Shown here: piece by piece, positions 56,522 through 64,000 of the stretch | How the letters are laid out: each line of letters opens with the position of its first letter | Numbering within the stretch: position 1 is the first letter of the stretch | DNA from: an uncultured PS1 clade bacterium | GTDB lineage: Bacteria > Pseudomonadota > Alphaproteobacteria > RS24 | Length of the DNA stretch: 64,000 nt | Reading direction: 5' to 3' | NCBI GenBank assembly: GCA_902624095.1 | Contig: CACNWB010000007.1 | Location: 24,197-88,196, forward strand | Notes under the pieces: generated by a model | Databases searched by the model: none | The model's input: only the letters and a program-made list of their open reading frames with translations | What the model was told of the DNA's origin: nothing | Position numbers and translations under genes: made by a program

Positions 56522-56941
56522 CTAGTCTGACTGTTTTGGAAGCCAGATTTGGCCCATCATCATTATAAGAACTATCAGCAGAAAGACCATTGCTATCGGC
56601 CCAAGGCCCGACGGCTCGGTAGAACCAACATATTCGATGAAGCCTTCAGCAGTTGTTGAGATTTCCGTTCCGCTTGCTTTCAACTCGGTCAAGGACCTAG
56701 CCGTGATTGGATTAAGGCCGCTTGTAAAAGTCCAAACATTATAGGTGAAGAAAACAACGATGCCGCAAAAGCCGGTGGACAGAACTTTGGCGATAATATT
56801 GGGATCTTCGCCGCTTACCGGCGTTCTTGTTTGCACGGCCGTTCTCAAAGCCAACCAGACGAACAAAATTGTTGCAATTATCGACAATGAATTACCGATA
56901 CGCGCTGAATTATAAAGCGACCAGATTTGATACTCTTCCAT
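56522..56941 (-). CDS. Hypothetical inner-membrane protein, 139 residues
   Basis: Not recognised by name. It has three hydrophobic segments, at about residues 13-33 (GNSLSIIATILFVWLALRT), 52-72 (GFCGIVVFFTYNVWTFTSG) and 113-134 (GLGPIAMVFLLIVLIMMMGQI). A strong AAGGAGGG ribosome-binding site precedes ATG 56941, so it is likely well translated. It ends at the bidirectional terminator and appears monocistronic. The size and helix pattern suggest a small subunit or stress-related membrane protein, but no evidence separates these. Confidence 0.8.
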   Translation of the reverse strand: MEEYQIWSLYNSARIGNSLSIIATILFVWLALRTAVQTRTPVSGEDPNIIAKVLSTGFCGIVVFFTYNVWTFTSGLNPITARSLTELKASGTEISTTAEGFIEYVGSTEPSGLGPIAMVFLLIVLIMMMGQIWLPKQSD

Positions 56942-57082
56942 GATTTCCCTCCTTAAACAGTATGGAACGCGGCATGCTCAAGCATGCATATCAAACATTA
57001 GCGGGATTCCCAACAAAGTAACGCTAAATTTCTTGGGGTTTCACGCTTGAAAAAAATCCACCTCTTCGGTATCACCACAGGT

Positions 57083-57173
57083 GGAGAGGTGGCCGAGTGG
57101 TCGAAGGCGCTCCCCTGCTAAGGGAGTATGCGTTAATAGCGCATCGAGGGTTCGAATCCCTTCCTCTCCGCCA
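57083..57173 (+). tRNA. tRNA-Ser (anticodon GCU)
   Basis: Acceptor stem GGAGAGG/CCTCTCC, anticodon stem CTCCC/GGGAG with loop CTGCTAA (anticodon GCT), a long class II variable arm (ATGCGTTAATAGCGCAT), and T arm GAGGGTTCGAATCCCTT are all visible. The discriminator G is followed by an encoded CCA (57171-57173). It reads AGC and AGU codons. The adjacent 57174-57374 stretch has no recognisable gene. Confidence 0.96.
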
Positions 57174-57374
57174 TTATTTTTTGGCCAATTTTTACCCAAT
57201 AAAAACCAGATATATGAAAATGGATCGGTCATTTTTAACCCTACAGCTACCCCACCCCGAGAAAAACACCCGAATTAATATATAGAAATCGACACTAACA
57301 TATTCTAGAAAACCACTGGAATAGGAGCGGGCGGACTTCGTCTGCGCCAGTTCTTACTTCATATATCGCGTTTG

Positions 57375-58448
57375 TTAGGACCCCTGCTCGACAAAGCCGG
57401 CCCAGGTTGACATATAATCGACGAATTTAGGGCCCAGCCCTTCTGCCGTCAGATGCGCGCGGCTCACTGGAGTGTGGATTGTCCTGAAATCTTGGTTTTC
57501 TGCAAATTTCTTCGGCCAATCATGGTGCAAAATACCGGCGCGCCCCAGCGCAACGAAATCCACGCCAGCATCTAAAACATTTTTAACATCTTCTCCGGTA
57601 TTGATTTTTCCGGCCACAGTCAGTTTTGTTTCATGCCTTTCCAATCGTGCAAAAATATCCACCAGACGTTCTCCCTGAAACGTGCCTTCGTCGACCTCTT
57701 GAAATACATCCCACAGCGACATGTCGATAAAATCCAGCTTGCAGGCGGCACACAGGCGTTCGTAATAGGCAACAATCTCCTCAATCTGCACGCCAAAGCG
57801 GGTCGGCGACAACCGCAAGGCAAGGCTGAACGAACTGCCGCAGACCTGCCTAATTCCGGCGATAATATTGTCGATGATGCGAGTGCGGTTTTCCAACACG
57901 CCGCCATAGTCATCATCGCGCCGATTGATGTCGGCCGACAGAAACTGACACAGTAAATAGCCGTGCGCGCCATGAACTTCCATGCCGTCGAAACCAGCTT
58001 TCTCGGACAGAAGCGCAGCATTGATGAACGCTTCTTCCGTCGCCTTGATTTCATCCAACGTCATGGCGCGCGCGCCAGTTTCGCCATTATCAGAGGGGCA
58101 AACGGGTTGCTGGCCAGTAAATTTCTCCAGCGTCCGCATGCCACCATGTACAATCTGTGTATAGGCAAGACTGTCGTGCTGTTTGATACCATCAGCAAGC
58201 CGCTTCATGCCGTCAAGGTGCGCGTCGCCTACTGCACCGAGCTGGCCATCAAACCCCTTGCCGTTTTTCTCGGCAAAGGCCGCGCATGTCATGGTCAGGC
58301 CAAAGCCGCCTTCGGCGCGCTTGGTCAGCCAATTATATTCGTCGTCTGACAGTGTGCCGTCATCATGGCTTTGCAAATTGGTCAGGGGGGCCAGCATAAA
58401 CCTGTTGGGCATTTGCATGCCGCTTGTAAACGTGAGACTAGATGACAT
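57375..58448 (-). CDS. NADH:flavin oxidoreductase, old yellow enzyme family
   Basis: An FMN-dependent ene-reductase-like TIM barrel of 357 residues. The start ATG 58448 (MSSSLTFTSG) follows TGGAG; a second in-frame ATG lies four codons upstream. Signatures: RFMLAPLTNLQS, GGMRTLEKFTGQQPVCPSD, GFDGMEVHGAHGYLLCQFL, and RDDDYGGVLENRTRI. Substrate is not predictable; related enzymes reduce enones or dienoyl compounds. Confidence 0.92.
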   Translation of the reverse strand: MSSSLTFTSGMQMPNRFMLAPLTNLQSHDDGTLSDDEYNWLTKRAEGGFGLTMTCAAFAEKNGKGFDGQLGAVGDAHLDGMKRLADGIKQHDSLAYTQIVHGGMRTLEKFTGQQPVCPSDNGETGARAMTLDEIKATEEAFINAALLSEKAGFDGMEVHGAHGYLLCQFLSADINRRDDDYGGVLENRTRIIDNIIAGIRQVCGSSFSLALRLSPTRFGVQIEEIVAYYERLCAACKLDFIDMSLWDVFQEVDEGTFQGERLVDIFARLERHETKLTVAGKINTGEDVKNVLDAGVDFVALGRAGILHHDWPKKFAENQDFRTIHTPVSRAHLTAEGLGPKFVDYMSTWAGFVEQGS

Positions 58449-58634
58449 GGTAAACTCCATTTTAACTAAGCGTCTTAACTGAGCATGCTTGAAACACCTT
58501 GTTGAACTGACGGAAAAGCCAAAGGCTTAGCATGGATTTAAGGCAAATTCAAAACTACGGGACCTTAAAATCTAGCGACAAGGCCGCAAACGGGTGGTAG
58601 TCTCTGTTTATATTAACCAGTGGAGGGACACGCT

Positions 58635-58928
58635 ATGTCAGTTATGGTCACCGTTGAATTTAATCTAAAGCCGGAAGCCGCGGAAGGTTTCCTAGATGCA
58701 ATGAAAGCTTCCCTGCCCGACACGCGGGGGTTTAAAGGTTGCCAGGATGTCAAATCCTATTACGAAAGCGAGACGCATTCGCTGTTTCTCGTCGAATTAT
58801 GGGATAGCGCCGACGACCAGCAAGCCTATCTAAAATGGCGCGCTGAAGGCGGCATGATGGAAGCAATCGGCGGTGCTATTACAGGCCCACCTGTGTTCCG
58901 AACTTTCGAAATCCGCGAAGATATCTAA
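58635..58928 (+). CDS. Antibiotic biosynthesis monooxygenase (ABM) domain protein
   Basis: A 97-residue single ABM domain. ATG 58635 (MSVMVTVEFNLKP) follows GGAGGG; a GTG five codons upstream overlaps that site. The core is FLDAMKASLPDTRGFKGCQDVKSYY, then FLVELWDSADDQQAYLKW. ABM domains include small heme-free monooxygenases and aldehyde or quinol-handling proteins; the class is broad. It converges with the thiolase gene with 17 bases between stops. Confidence 0.88.
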   Translation: MSVMVTVEFNLKPEAAEGFLDAMKASLPDTRGFKGCQDVKSYYESETHSLFLVELWDSADDQQAYLKWRAEGGMMEAIGGAITGPPVFRTFEIREDI

Positions 58929-58945
58929 GCCGGAATACGCACCAC

Positions 58946-60124
58946 TCAGTCGCGATGCAGGCAGATAGCGGTTGCCTCGCCGCCGCCAATGCACAGTGCC
59001 GCCACGCCTTTTTTGGCATCACGCTTTTCCATCTCTGCCAGAAGCGTTGCCATGATGCGTGCCCCGCTGGCTCCGATCGGGTGACCAAGAACACATGCGC
59101 CGCCATTTACGTTCACCTTGTCATGATCAAGGCTTAACTCCTGCATAGCAATCATCGGCACCACGGCAAAAGCCTCGTTGATTTCCCAGAGATCAACCTC
59201 ATCCGTGGACCAGCCGGCGCGCGCCAAAGCCTTTTCAATCGCTTTGACCGGTGCCGTTGTGAAATAGGCCGGTTCATGGGCATGCGCGCCATGGGCAACA
59301 ATCTCGGCTAGAATTTTGTGCCCGCAAGCGCTTGCATCCGACTTCCGCATTAACACCATAGCGGACGCACCGTCATTGATGGAGCTTGCATTAGCGGCCG
59401 TCACCGTGCCGTCTTTTGAAAATGCCGGGCGCAAGTTAGGCACTTTTTCAGCGTGCGCGTTTTGTGGGCCCTCATCTTGGTCAATCACCACCTCACCTTT
59501 GCGGGTGGCAACCGTGACGGGCGCAATCTCGCGGTCGAACTTGCCGCCATCTTGAGCGGCTTTCGCGCGGCGGATTGATTCCAGCGCATAGGCATCCTGC
59601 TGTTCGCGGTTGAACTGATATTCCGCCGCAATCATATCGGCAAAAACCCCCATTGCATTGCCCTCATAGGCATCCGTCAACCCGTCATACATCATTGAGT
59701 CGACAACTGCCTTGTCGCCCAATCGCATACCATTGCGCGCATCGGGCAAGAGATAAGGCGCGCGCGTCATATTTTCCATTCCGCCGGCGACGATAATGTC
59801 CGCCGAACCGGCCATAATCGTGTCATGCGCCATAATCGCGGCCTGCATGCCCGACCCGCACATTTTATTGACGGTGACAGCTTCCGCCGCTTTCGGCAAA
59901 TTAGCGCCAAGCGCCGCCTGACGTGCTGGGGCTTGCCCCTGCCCCGCCGGTAAAACACACCCCATCACCACCTGTTCGACGTCATCTGCCTCCACATTGG
60001 CTTCTGACATGGCTGCCTTGATTGCAACGGCACCCAAATCGGGGGCAGCGACATCAGCAAATGCACCTTTAAAAGCGCCCATAGGTGTGCGGGCAATGCC
60101 TGTGATTACAACGGGATCTGTCAT
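58946..60124 (-). CDS. Acetyl-CoA C-acetyltransferase
   Basis: A biosynthetic/degradative thiolase of 392 residues that interconverts two acetyl-CoA and acetoacetyl-CoA. It has the nucleophile Cys in TVNKMCGSGMQA (about residue 88), EINEAFAV, GGACVLGHPIGASGAR with the catalytic His, and CIGGGEATA with the second Cys. No polyhydroxybutyrate or ketone-body gene adjoins it, so role is open. Complete. Confidence 0.95.
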   Translation of the reverse strand: MTDPVVITGIARTPMGAFKGAFADVAAPDLGAVAIKAAMSEANVEADDVEQVVMGCVLPAGQGQAPARQAALGANLPKAAEAVTVNKMCGSGMQAAIMAHDTIMAGSADIIVAGGMENMTRAPYLLPDARNGMRLGDKAVVDSMMYDGLTDAYEGNAMGVFADMIAAEYQFNREQQDAYALESIRRAKAAQDGGKFDREIAPVTVATRKGEVVIDQDEGPQNAHAEKVPNLRPAFSKDGTVTAANASSINDGASAMVLMRKSDASACGHKILAEIVAHGAHAHEPAYFTTAPVKAIEKALARAGWSTDEVDLWEINEAFAVVPMIAMQELSLDHDKVNVNGGACVLGHPIGASGARIMATLLAEMEKRDAKKGVAALCIGGGEATAICLHRD

Positions 60125-60214
60125 TTAAAATTTCCTATCGAATGGGAATCTTGATGTGGCCAGTTTAGTCACTTTTCGGTCGCATGGAACCCAACAATTT
60201 ACTGATTTTTCAAA

Positions 60215-60586
60215 TTACAGGCGCGGTTTTGCCAAACAGTAAACATTGAGGTTTTTGCCGTAATATTCGGGCGGCGCGGTCAATTCGTGCCTTTTTTCCC
60301 TCTTTTTCGAACCCTCAAATCTCACAATTGACAATGTGTCGATCGGTTTGTCGGGCTCCTTCCAATTCATCACGTCCAGTCGACAATTGATTTTGTGCAG
60401 GCGACCTTTGTGTGGGCTTTCCAATAGCACCGAAAAGCTGACGACTGTTGCCCTGTCCTTGGTAGTACTGGAGGTGAGCTTTTCGACTTTCAGTTCAAAA
60501 CCATGCTCAGCATACGGCGCCTCCGCCATGGCTAAACCCGGCAATAGCAAGCAAAAAAAAGCTCTGACAAACACCACGCCGTCCAA
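60215..60586 (-). CDS. Hypothetical secreted protein, 123 residues
   Basis: Not recognised. An N-terminal signal peptide (FVRAFFCLLLPGLAMA, cleavage after about residue 21) precedes a small basic periplasmic domain with two cysteines (NCRLDV and VYCLAK) that may form a disulfide. Beta-strand-like alternation (TVVSFSVLLES, DTLSIVRFEG) is visible. It diverges from the gene at 60645. Confidence 0.7.
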   Translation of the reverse strand: MDGVVFVRAFFCLLLPGLAMAEAPYAEHGFELKVEKLTSSTTKDRATVVSFSVLLESPHKGRLHKINCRLDVMNWKEPDKPIDTLSIVRFEGSKKREKRHELTAPPEYYGKNLNVYCLAKPRL

Positions 60587-60644
60587 ATCTCCTTAGAAAA
60601 ATTATTACTTTCACTTTGGCTATAAATGAGATATTAACAAAATC

Positions 60645-61034
60645 ATGGGACATAGTAAGGTTCTAGCTATCGTTTTTGCGGTTTTTGCACTTGTTGCCTT
60701 TCAGGGGGATCAAGTCTCACATGCAATTGACGCCTACAAACCTGCAAAAACCCATATTCATGTCGCTTCCGCGCACGCCGGGGCACCTTCGTTTGCCGCG
60801 CCAAGTGTTACGCGGTCGCATTTCGAAGCTCCTGGGCACCCGTGTGAAGATTTGGGTCACAGCGAAGCTGATTGCCCGCTCGCAAATATTGTCGATGACT
60901 TTGACATCACAGGCATTTCCAATTTATCGGCACAAGATCAGGCGCCGCGGTTCGAGGCGGCCAAAAATTCATTCTTACCGAATAAAGTTGATTTAAACAG
61001 ACAGATACGCGGGCCGCCCGTTTATCTCGTCTAA
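60645..61034 (+). CDS. Small secreted His/Cys-containing protein upstream of the TonB receptor
   Basis: A 129-residue protein with a signal-like N terminus (VLAIVFAVFALVAF, ending near SHA at 24-26). The mature part is rich in His, with HIHVASAHAG and GHPCEDLGHSEADCPLA, and ends RGPPVYLV. This resembles small exported metal-associated proteins whose C terminus carries an RAPP/RGPP-type sequence, but no family is assigned. It ends 30 bases before a ZnuD-like receptor gene in the same direction, so they probably share a transcript. Metal binding is inference. Confidence 0.6.
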   Translation: MGHSKVLAIVFAVFALVAFQGDQVSHAIDAYKPAKTHIHVASAHAGAPSFAAPSVTRSHFEAPGHPCEDLGHSEADCPLANIVDDFDITGISNLSAQDQAPRFEAAKNSFLPNKVDLNRQIRGPPVYLV

Positions 61035-61064
61035 CAATAAAACAACTTTTTTCGGAGAATTCTT

Positions 61065-63068
61065 ATGTCAAAACATTATTATTTGGCGCTAGCTAGCGCC
61101 TCTATTTTCGCGCTTGCGACTAGTGCTACATTTGCCGAGACGGCAGATGATACAATCGACGAAGTCGTAGTTTTAAGTAGCCCCTTTAAAAAATCATCTG
61201 ACGAAATCATTTCGCAAACCCACGTAATTACTAGCAATAAGATTGATAAAAACGCCGGCACAACTCTCGGTGATATTATCAAAAACATTCCTGGGGTTAG
61301 CGTAGCAAGTCACGGTCCAGAGGTTGGCCGTCCTGTAATAAGAGGACTGAGCGGCCGCCGCACAGGATCACTTGTAAATGGCATGACGGCAGGAGATATT
61401 TCAGATACTGCCAACGACCACGCCAATATTATCAATTATTTTGATATCAATCGCGTCGAAGTTTTAAAAGGCCCAAGTGCTTTACGTTATGGTCCATATG
61501 CGACATCTGGGGTCGTTAATTCCTTCAATCGTCTATTAGATGCGGACGCTGCTGATAACTACCAAATATCAGCCGGTGGTTCGACTGTAGCTGATGGTTC
61601 TACCGGAGCCATCTATGGCGTTCGCTCTTTTAACAAAATAAGTGTAGCAATATCCGGTTTTGACCAAGCTAGCGAAGAAATCAAAATTCCAACTCACGCG
61701 GAAAGCTATTACGAGCTCACTGAAGAAGGCGAAGAAATTGTCGATGTCTCACAAGACGTAGAAAACACTGCGAGCAAATCGGATGGCTTTAGCACATCTG
61801 TTTCGTTTAAGGGCGCGAAGTCAAACTTAACTCTTTTTGCAAACACCATCGCAAAAACTTATGGGATTCCAGGGCATGCTCACCATGAAGCAGGGGGAGC
61901 AGAGCACGATGAAGAGGGAGTCAAAATCGAGCTCGACAAAGAGACTTTTCGCGGTGTCCTTGAGTACCAATTAGCGTCAGCCTTTGATACTATGGAAACT
62001 AGTCTGCATGTGACTAACTTCAATCAGGCAGAGTTTGAGGATGGCGCTGTTGCAACTAGGTTCGGCAGAGATATTCAAGAGGCAAAAGTTGAGTTCCTCA
62101 ACAGCGACATTGCTGGATGGAGCGGCGTTTTTGGCATTTCTATAGTAGACAATGAACTGCAGACATCCGGAGCCGAGGCGTTCCTGCCAACATCCGAACA
62201 TGAAGAATTTTCTGTTCACTTAGTTCAAAGCCTGGAAGTCGGTGAGTGGTCAACAGAAATCGGGGTTCGTTATGATAAGGTAGATCTCGATAATAATTCG
62301 GTAAGTCGAAGTTTTGATGTGGGCAATGCCTCCATTGGCCTTGGATATCGGCTCAACGAACATAGCTACCTTGGCTCCTCAATATCAATGTCAGAGCGAG
62401 CTCCGAGCATTTCAGAGCTCTATTCTAATGGCTACCATGCTGCAGCAAGTCGCCATGAACGAGGAAACGCTATGATGTCTAGCGAAGAAGCAATAGCGAG
62501 TGAAATCTATTATCGATATGAAAAAGGTTCCCAGGCTTTCCAGTTTGCAGCCTTCAATAATGACTTTGATGATTTTATTTACTTGAAGGGCGCTGGCATA
62601 CAAATTGAAAATAATGATGTGTATGACTATCTACAAGCTGACGTTGAGATCTACGGATTCGAAGCGAGCTTCGTTCAAACTGGAACATGGAAATCTGCTG
62701 ACTGGTCAGCTGAACTGAGCTATTCGAACATAACTGGTGAGTTGGACAGTGGCGAAGACCTGCGGTCAATCCCACCTGAGAAAATTGGGATTTTTGGTCA
62801 GCTAAACTTTGAAGATGTGTCAGTTGGCTTGGATGTCATTGTGGCGGATGATCAAACTGACGTTCCAACAGACCAACATCAAACCGATGGATTTACCGAG
62901 GTTAATGCCAGCGTTTCATGGATGCCAGCGTTTTCAAACGGTACTGTAATTAAATTTGGCATCGATAATTTGTTGGACGAAGAAATCCGTCATCACGCCA
63001 GCGAACTCAAGGATAAAGTTCCTGAGGCCGGAAGGAACTTCAAGATTCTGGCAACCAAAACCTTCTAG
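61065..63068 (+). CDS. TonB-dependent outer-membrane receptor, ZnuD-like (probable zinc uptake)
   Basis: A 667-residue receptor. A signal peptide ends near ATFA (residue 24), a TonB-box-like DEVVVLSS follows, then the plug domain (TLGDIIKNIPGVSV, VIRGLSGRRTG, VEVLKGPSALRYG). The barrel ends in a terminal Phe (ATKTF), as outer-membrane proteins require. A loop at about residues 265-295 carries YGIPGHAHHEAGG and further His/Asp/Glu, which matches the zinc-binding loop of ZnuD-type receptors. No TonB, ExbB or ExbD gene lies in the window. AT-richer than its flanks. Substrate specificity is inference from the loop. Confidence 0.85.
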   Translation: MSKHYYLALASASIFALATSATFAETADDTIDEVVVLSSPFKKSSDEIISQTHVITSNKIDKNAGTTLGDIIKNIPGVSVASHGPEVGRPVIRGLSGRRTGSLVNGMTAGDISDTANDHANIINYFDINRVEVLKGPSALRYGPYATSGVVNSFNRLLDADAADNYQISAGGSTVADGSTGAIYGVRSFNKISVAISGFDQASEEIKIPTHAESYYELTEEGEEIVDVSQDVENTASKSDGFSTSVSFKGAKSNLTLFANTIAKTYGIPGHAHHEAGGAEHDEEGVKIELDKETFRGVLEYQLASAFDTMETSLHVTNFNQAEFEDGAVATRFGRDIQEAKVEFLNSDIAGWSGVFGISIVDNELQTSGAEAFLPTSEHEEFSVHLVQSLEVGEWSTEIGVRYDKVDLDNNSVSRSFDVGNASIGLGYRLNEHSYLGSSISMSERAPSISELYSNGYHAAASRHERGNAMMSSEEAIASEIYYRYEKGSQAFQFAAFNNDFDDFIYLKGAGIQIENNDVYDYLQADVEIYGFEASFVQTGTWKSADWSAELSYSNITGELDSGEDLRSIPPEKIGIFGQLNFEDVSVGLDVIVADDQTDVPTDQHQTDGFTEVNASVSWMPAFSNGTVIKFGIDNLLDEEIRHHASELKDKVPEAGRNFKILATKTF

Positions 63069-63075
63069 CAAAAAA

Positions 63076-63117
63076 CGGCGCCGGGTAGAGTATCACTCAA
63101 ACGCCCGGCGCTTCTTT
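63076..63117. terminator. Bidirectional terminator after the TonB receptor
   Basis: GCGCCGGG (63078-63085) pairs with CCCGGCGC (63104-63111), an eight-pair GC stem with an 18-base loop, followed by TTCTTT on the plus strand and preceded by A6 (a T run on the minus strand). It can terminate both the receptor gene and the leftward GST-like gene. Confidence 0.85.
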
Positions 63118-63124
63118 GGCTGCC

Positions 63125-64000
63125 TCAAGTGTCAACGGCCAGCTGGTATCCCTGTTTGGGATAATGCACCAGAATATCGCCAATATCGGCGTCATGCCGG
63201 TGTACCACAACCTCATTTTCCCGCGTCCATACTATTTCACCTTGCGTGACCTCCTGCCCGTAATCATCGGCCTGAATAGTCAGCGACGCACCGACCGGCA
63301 ATTGCGGGTCATCAATCGCATCTTGCGGGGGTGTTTTATCGGGTTGGGCGGCGCGCGCAATATCAAGTGCGGCTTCTTGGGTCATTGGCATAGCAGTGCC
63401 ACTGTCCATGGCGCGTATTTTTTCCAGCCAGCCATTTAAGGCGGCGCACGCGGCAAGACCATTGCCGAACACCGGTGAGGCCGCCGCGAAATTAACAACA
63501 TGGTAAACCGACAAATCCGCCAGCGTGAGTTGTTCGCCCAGAAGAAACGTTGTTTGCTTGAGCTGGGCATCGAGCGTAGACATTGCCAGTAACATTTGGT
63601 TTTCAAGATGCGCCACTGCGCTGCCAGCACCTTCAGCTGAAAAACCGGGGCTCATTTTGGCGCGGTCCTCAAAAAACTCCGGTGGCAATATTTCGGCGAG
63701 AGCAACAACCGTGGGCAATGCGGCCATGGAGAATAGTCGGTGGTCAGCCCAATCAGCAACAATCTCAGCGGCACCCAAAAGTGCGGATGGCGTCAGGTAT
63801 GTTTCGGGAAATCGGCGCTCCAGTTCGCGCACCATTAAGGCGGTATCGCAGTAAACATGCGCACCGATTTGCAAAACCGGAATGCGCCGATAGCCGCCGG
63901 TAAGCGGTGTAAGCGCCGGCTTGGGCGCGATATTTGGCTGGTCAACCGAATGATAGGCCAACCCTTTAAACCCCAGTACCTTTCGCATTTTTTCGGAAAA
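63125..64000 (-). CDS. Glutathione S-transferase-like protein, 5' end beyond the window
   Basis: The frame runs from the stop at 63125 to the last base of the window without interruption. The peptide at the edge is FSEKMRKVLGFKGLAYHSVD, which matches the N-terminal thioredoxin-fold domain of GSTs after an absent SP/CP start, so the Met at 63988 is internal and the true start lies outside. A PVLQIG...DTALMVREL segment (glutathione site equivalent) and an all-helical C-terminal domain follow. The C terminus adds about 70 residues beyond the GST fold (from about TPPQDAID). Role unknown; the family is often used for detoxification. Confidence 0.85.
   Translation of the reverse strand, partial: FSEKMRKVLGFKGLAYHSVDQPNIAPKPALTPLTGGYRRIPVLQIGAHVYCDTALMVRELERRFPETYLTPSALLGAAEIVADWADHRLFSMAALPTVVALAEILPPEFFEDRAKMSPGFSAEGAGSAVAHLENQMLLAMSTLDAQLKQTTFLLGEQLTLADLSVYHVVNFAAASPVFGNGLAACAALNGWLEKIRAMDSGTAMPMTQEAALDIARAAQPDKTPPQDAIDDPQLPVGASLTIQADDYGQEVTQGEIVWTRENEVVVHRHDADIGDILVHYPKQGYQLAVDT

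Noticed and set aside
60587..60644. Zur-type palindrome upstream of the metal-related pair
   Set aside because: AT-rich sequence is present but no convincing inverted repeat of the expected form could be seen.

Overview
The window looks like chromosomal DNA of an alphaproteobacterium with moderate GC. The evidence is gene order: hom-glpX-recJ, rplM-rpsI next to argC, yceD-plsX-fabH-ihfA-merR, nusB-ribH-ribB-ribE-ribD-nrdR-glyA, and rpoZ-rsh-pyrE-pdxJ-acpS-lepB-rnc-era-recO. A COX15-type heme A synthase, a CBP3-type bc1 chaperone, a Tat-dependent TRAP importer and a valine-degradation set suggest an aerobic heterotroph. Tight packing (ATGA overlaps, convergent genes sharing stop tetranucleotides) and the gene mix suggest a marine lineage such as SAR116. 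That is inference; no rRNA is present.

Layout. 0-9.8 kb: the tail of an MsrA-like gene, tRNA-Glu, recJ, glpX, hom and an aminotransferase, argC-fabZ, rpsI-rplM, heme A synthase and small membrane proteins. 9.8-14.85 kb: an AT-richer accessory segment ending at tRNA-Pro(GGG). It holds a homocysteine methyltransferase-family gene, an alternative oxidase and four unrecognised or barely recognised genes. Three of these follow leaders that fold so as to involve the ribosome-binding site; two of the leaders are near-identical 62-base copies. 15-29.4 kb: housekeeping (merR, ihfA, fatty-acid genes, bc1 chaperone, bamE, K+-independent H+-pyrophosphatase, thiL, nusB, riboflavin operon, nrdR, glyA, a GDPD phosphodiesterase). 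29.4-36.2 kb: a DUF1295 protein, isobutyryl-CoA to methylmalonate-semialdehyde genes, hemB, a possible small glycine-rich protein or gene remnant, an AT-rich spacer, a second hydroxyacid dehydrogenase and a flavin reductase. 36.2-42.5 kb: two transport loci (SLC13-type, TRAP) around leucyltransferase bpt. 42.5-56.4 kb: parC, recO, era, rnc, lepB, acpS, pdxJ, pyrE, rsh, rpoZ, folK, a UDGb-type glycosylase, smpB, dapA and an unusual SDR. 56.5-64 kb: a small membrane protein, tRNA-Ser(GCU), an old-yellow-enzyme homologue, an ABM-domain protein, acetyl-CoA acetyltransferase, two small exported proteins, a ZnuD-like TonB receptor and a GST-like gene cut by the window edge.

The most interesting part is 11.7-14.7 kb: a cluster of unknown genes with elaborate RNA leaders beside an alternative oxidase. 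Smaller points are a ribB fusion whose GTP cyclohydrolase II domain has lost its zinc cysteines, an SDR with Phe for the catalytic Tyr, a ZnuD-like receptor with a His/Cys-containing small secreted partner, and two very short candidate membrane genes.
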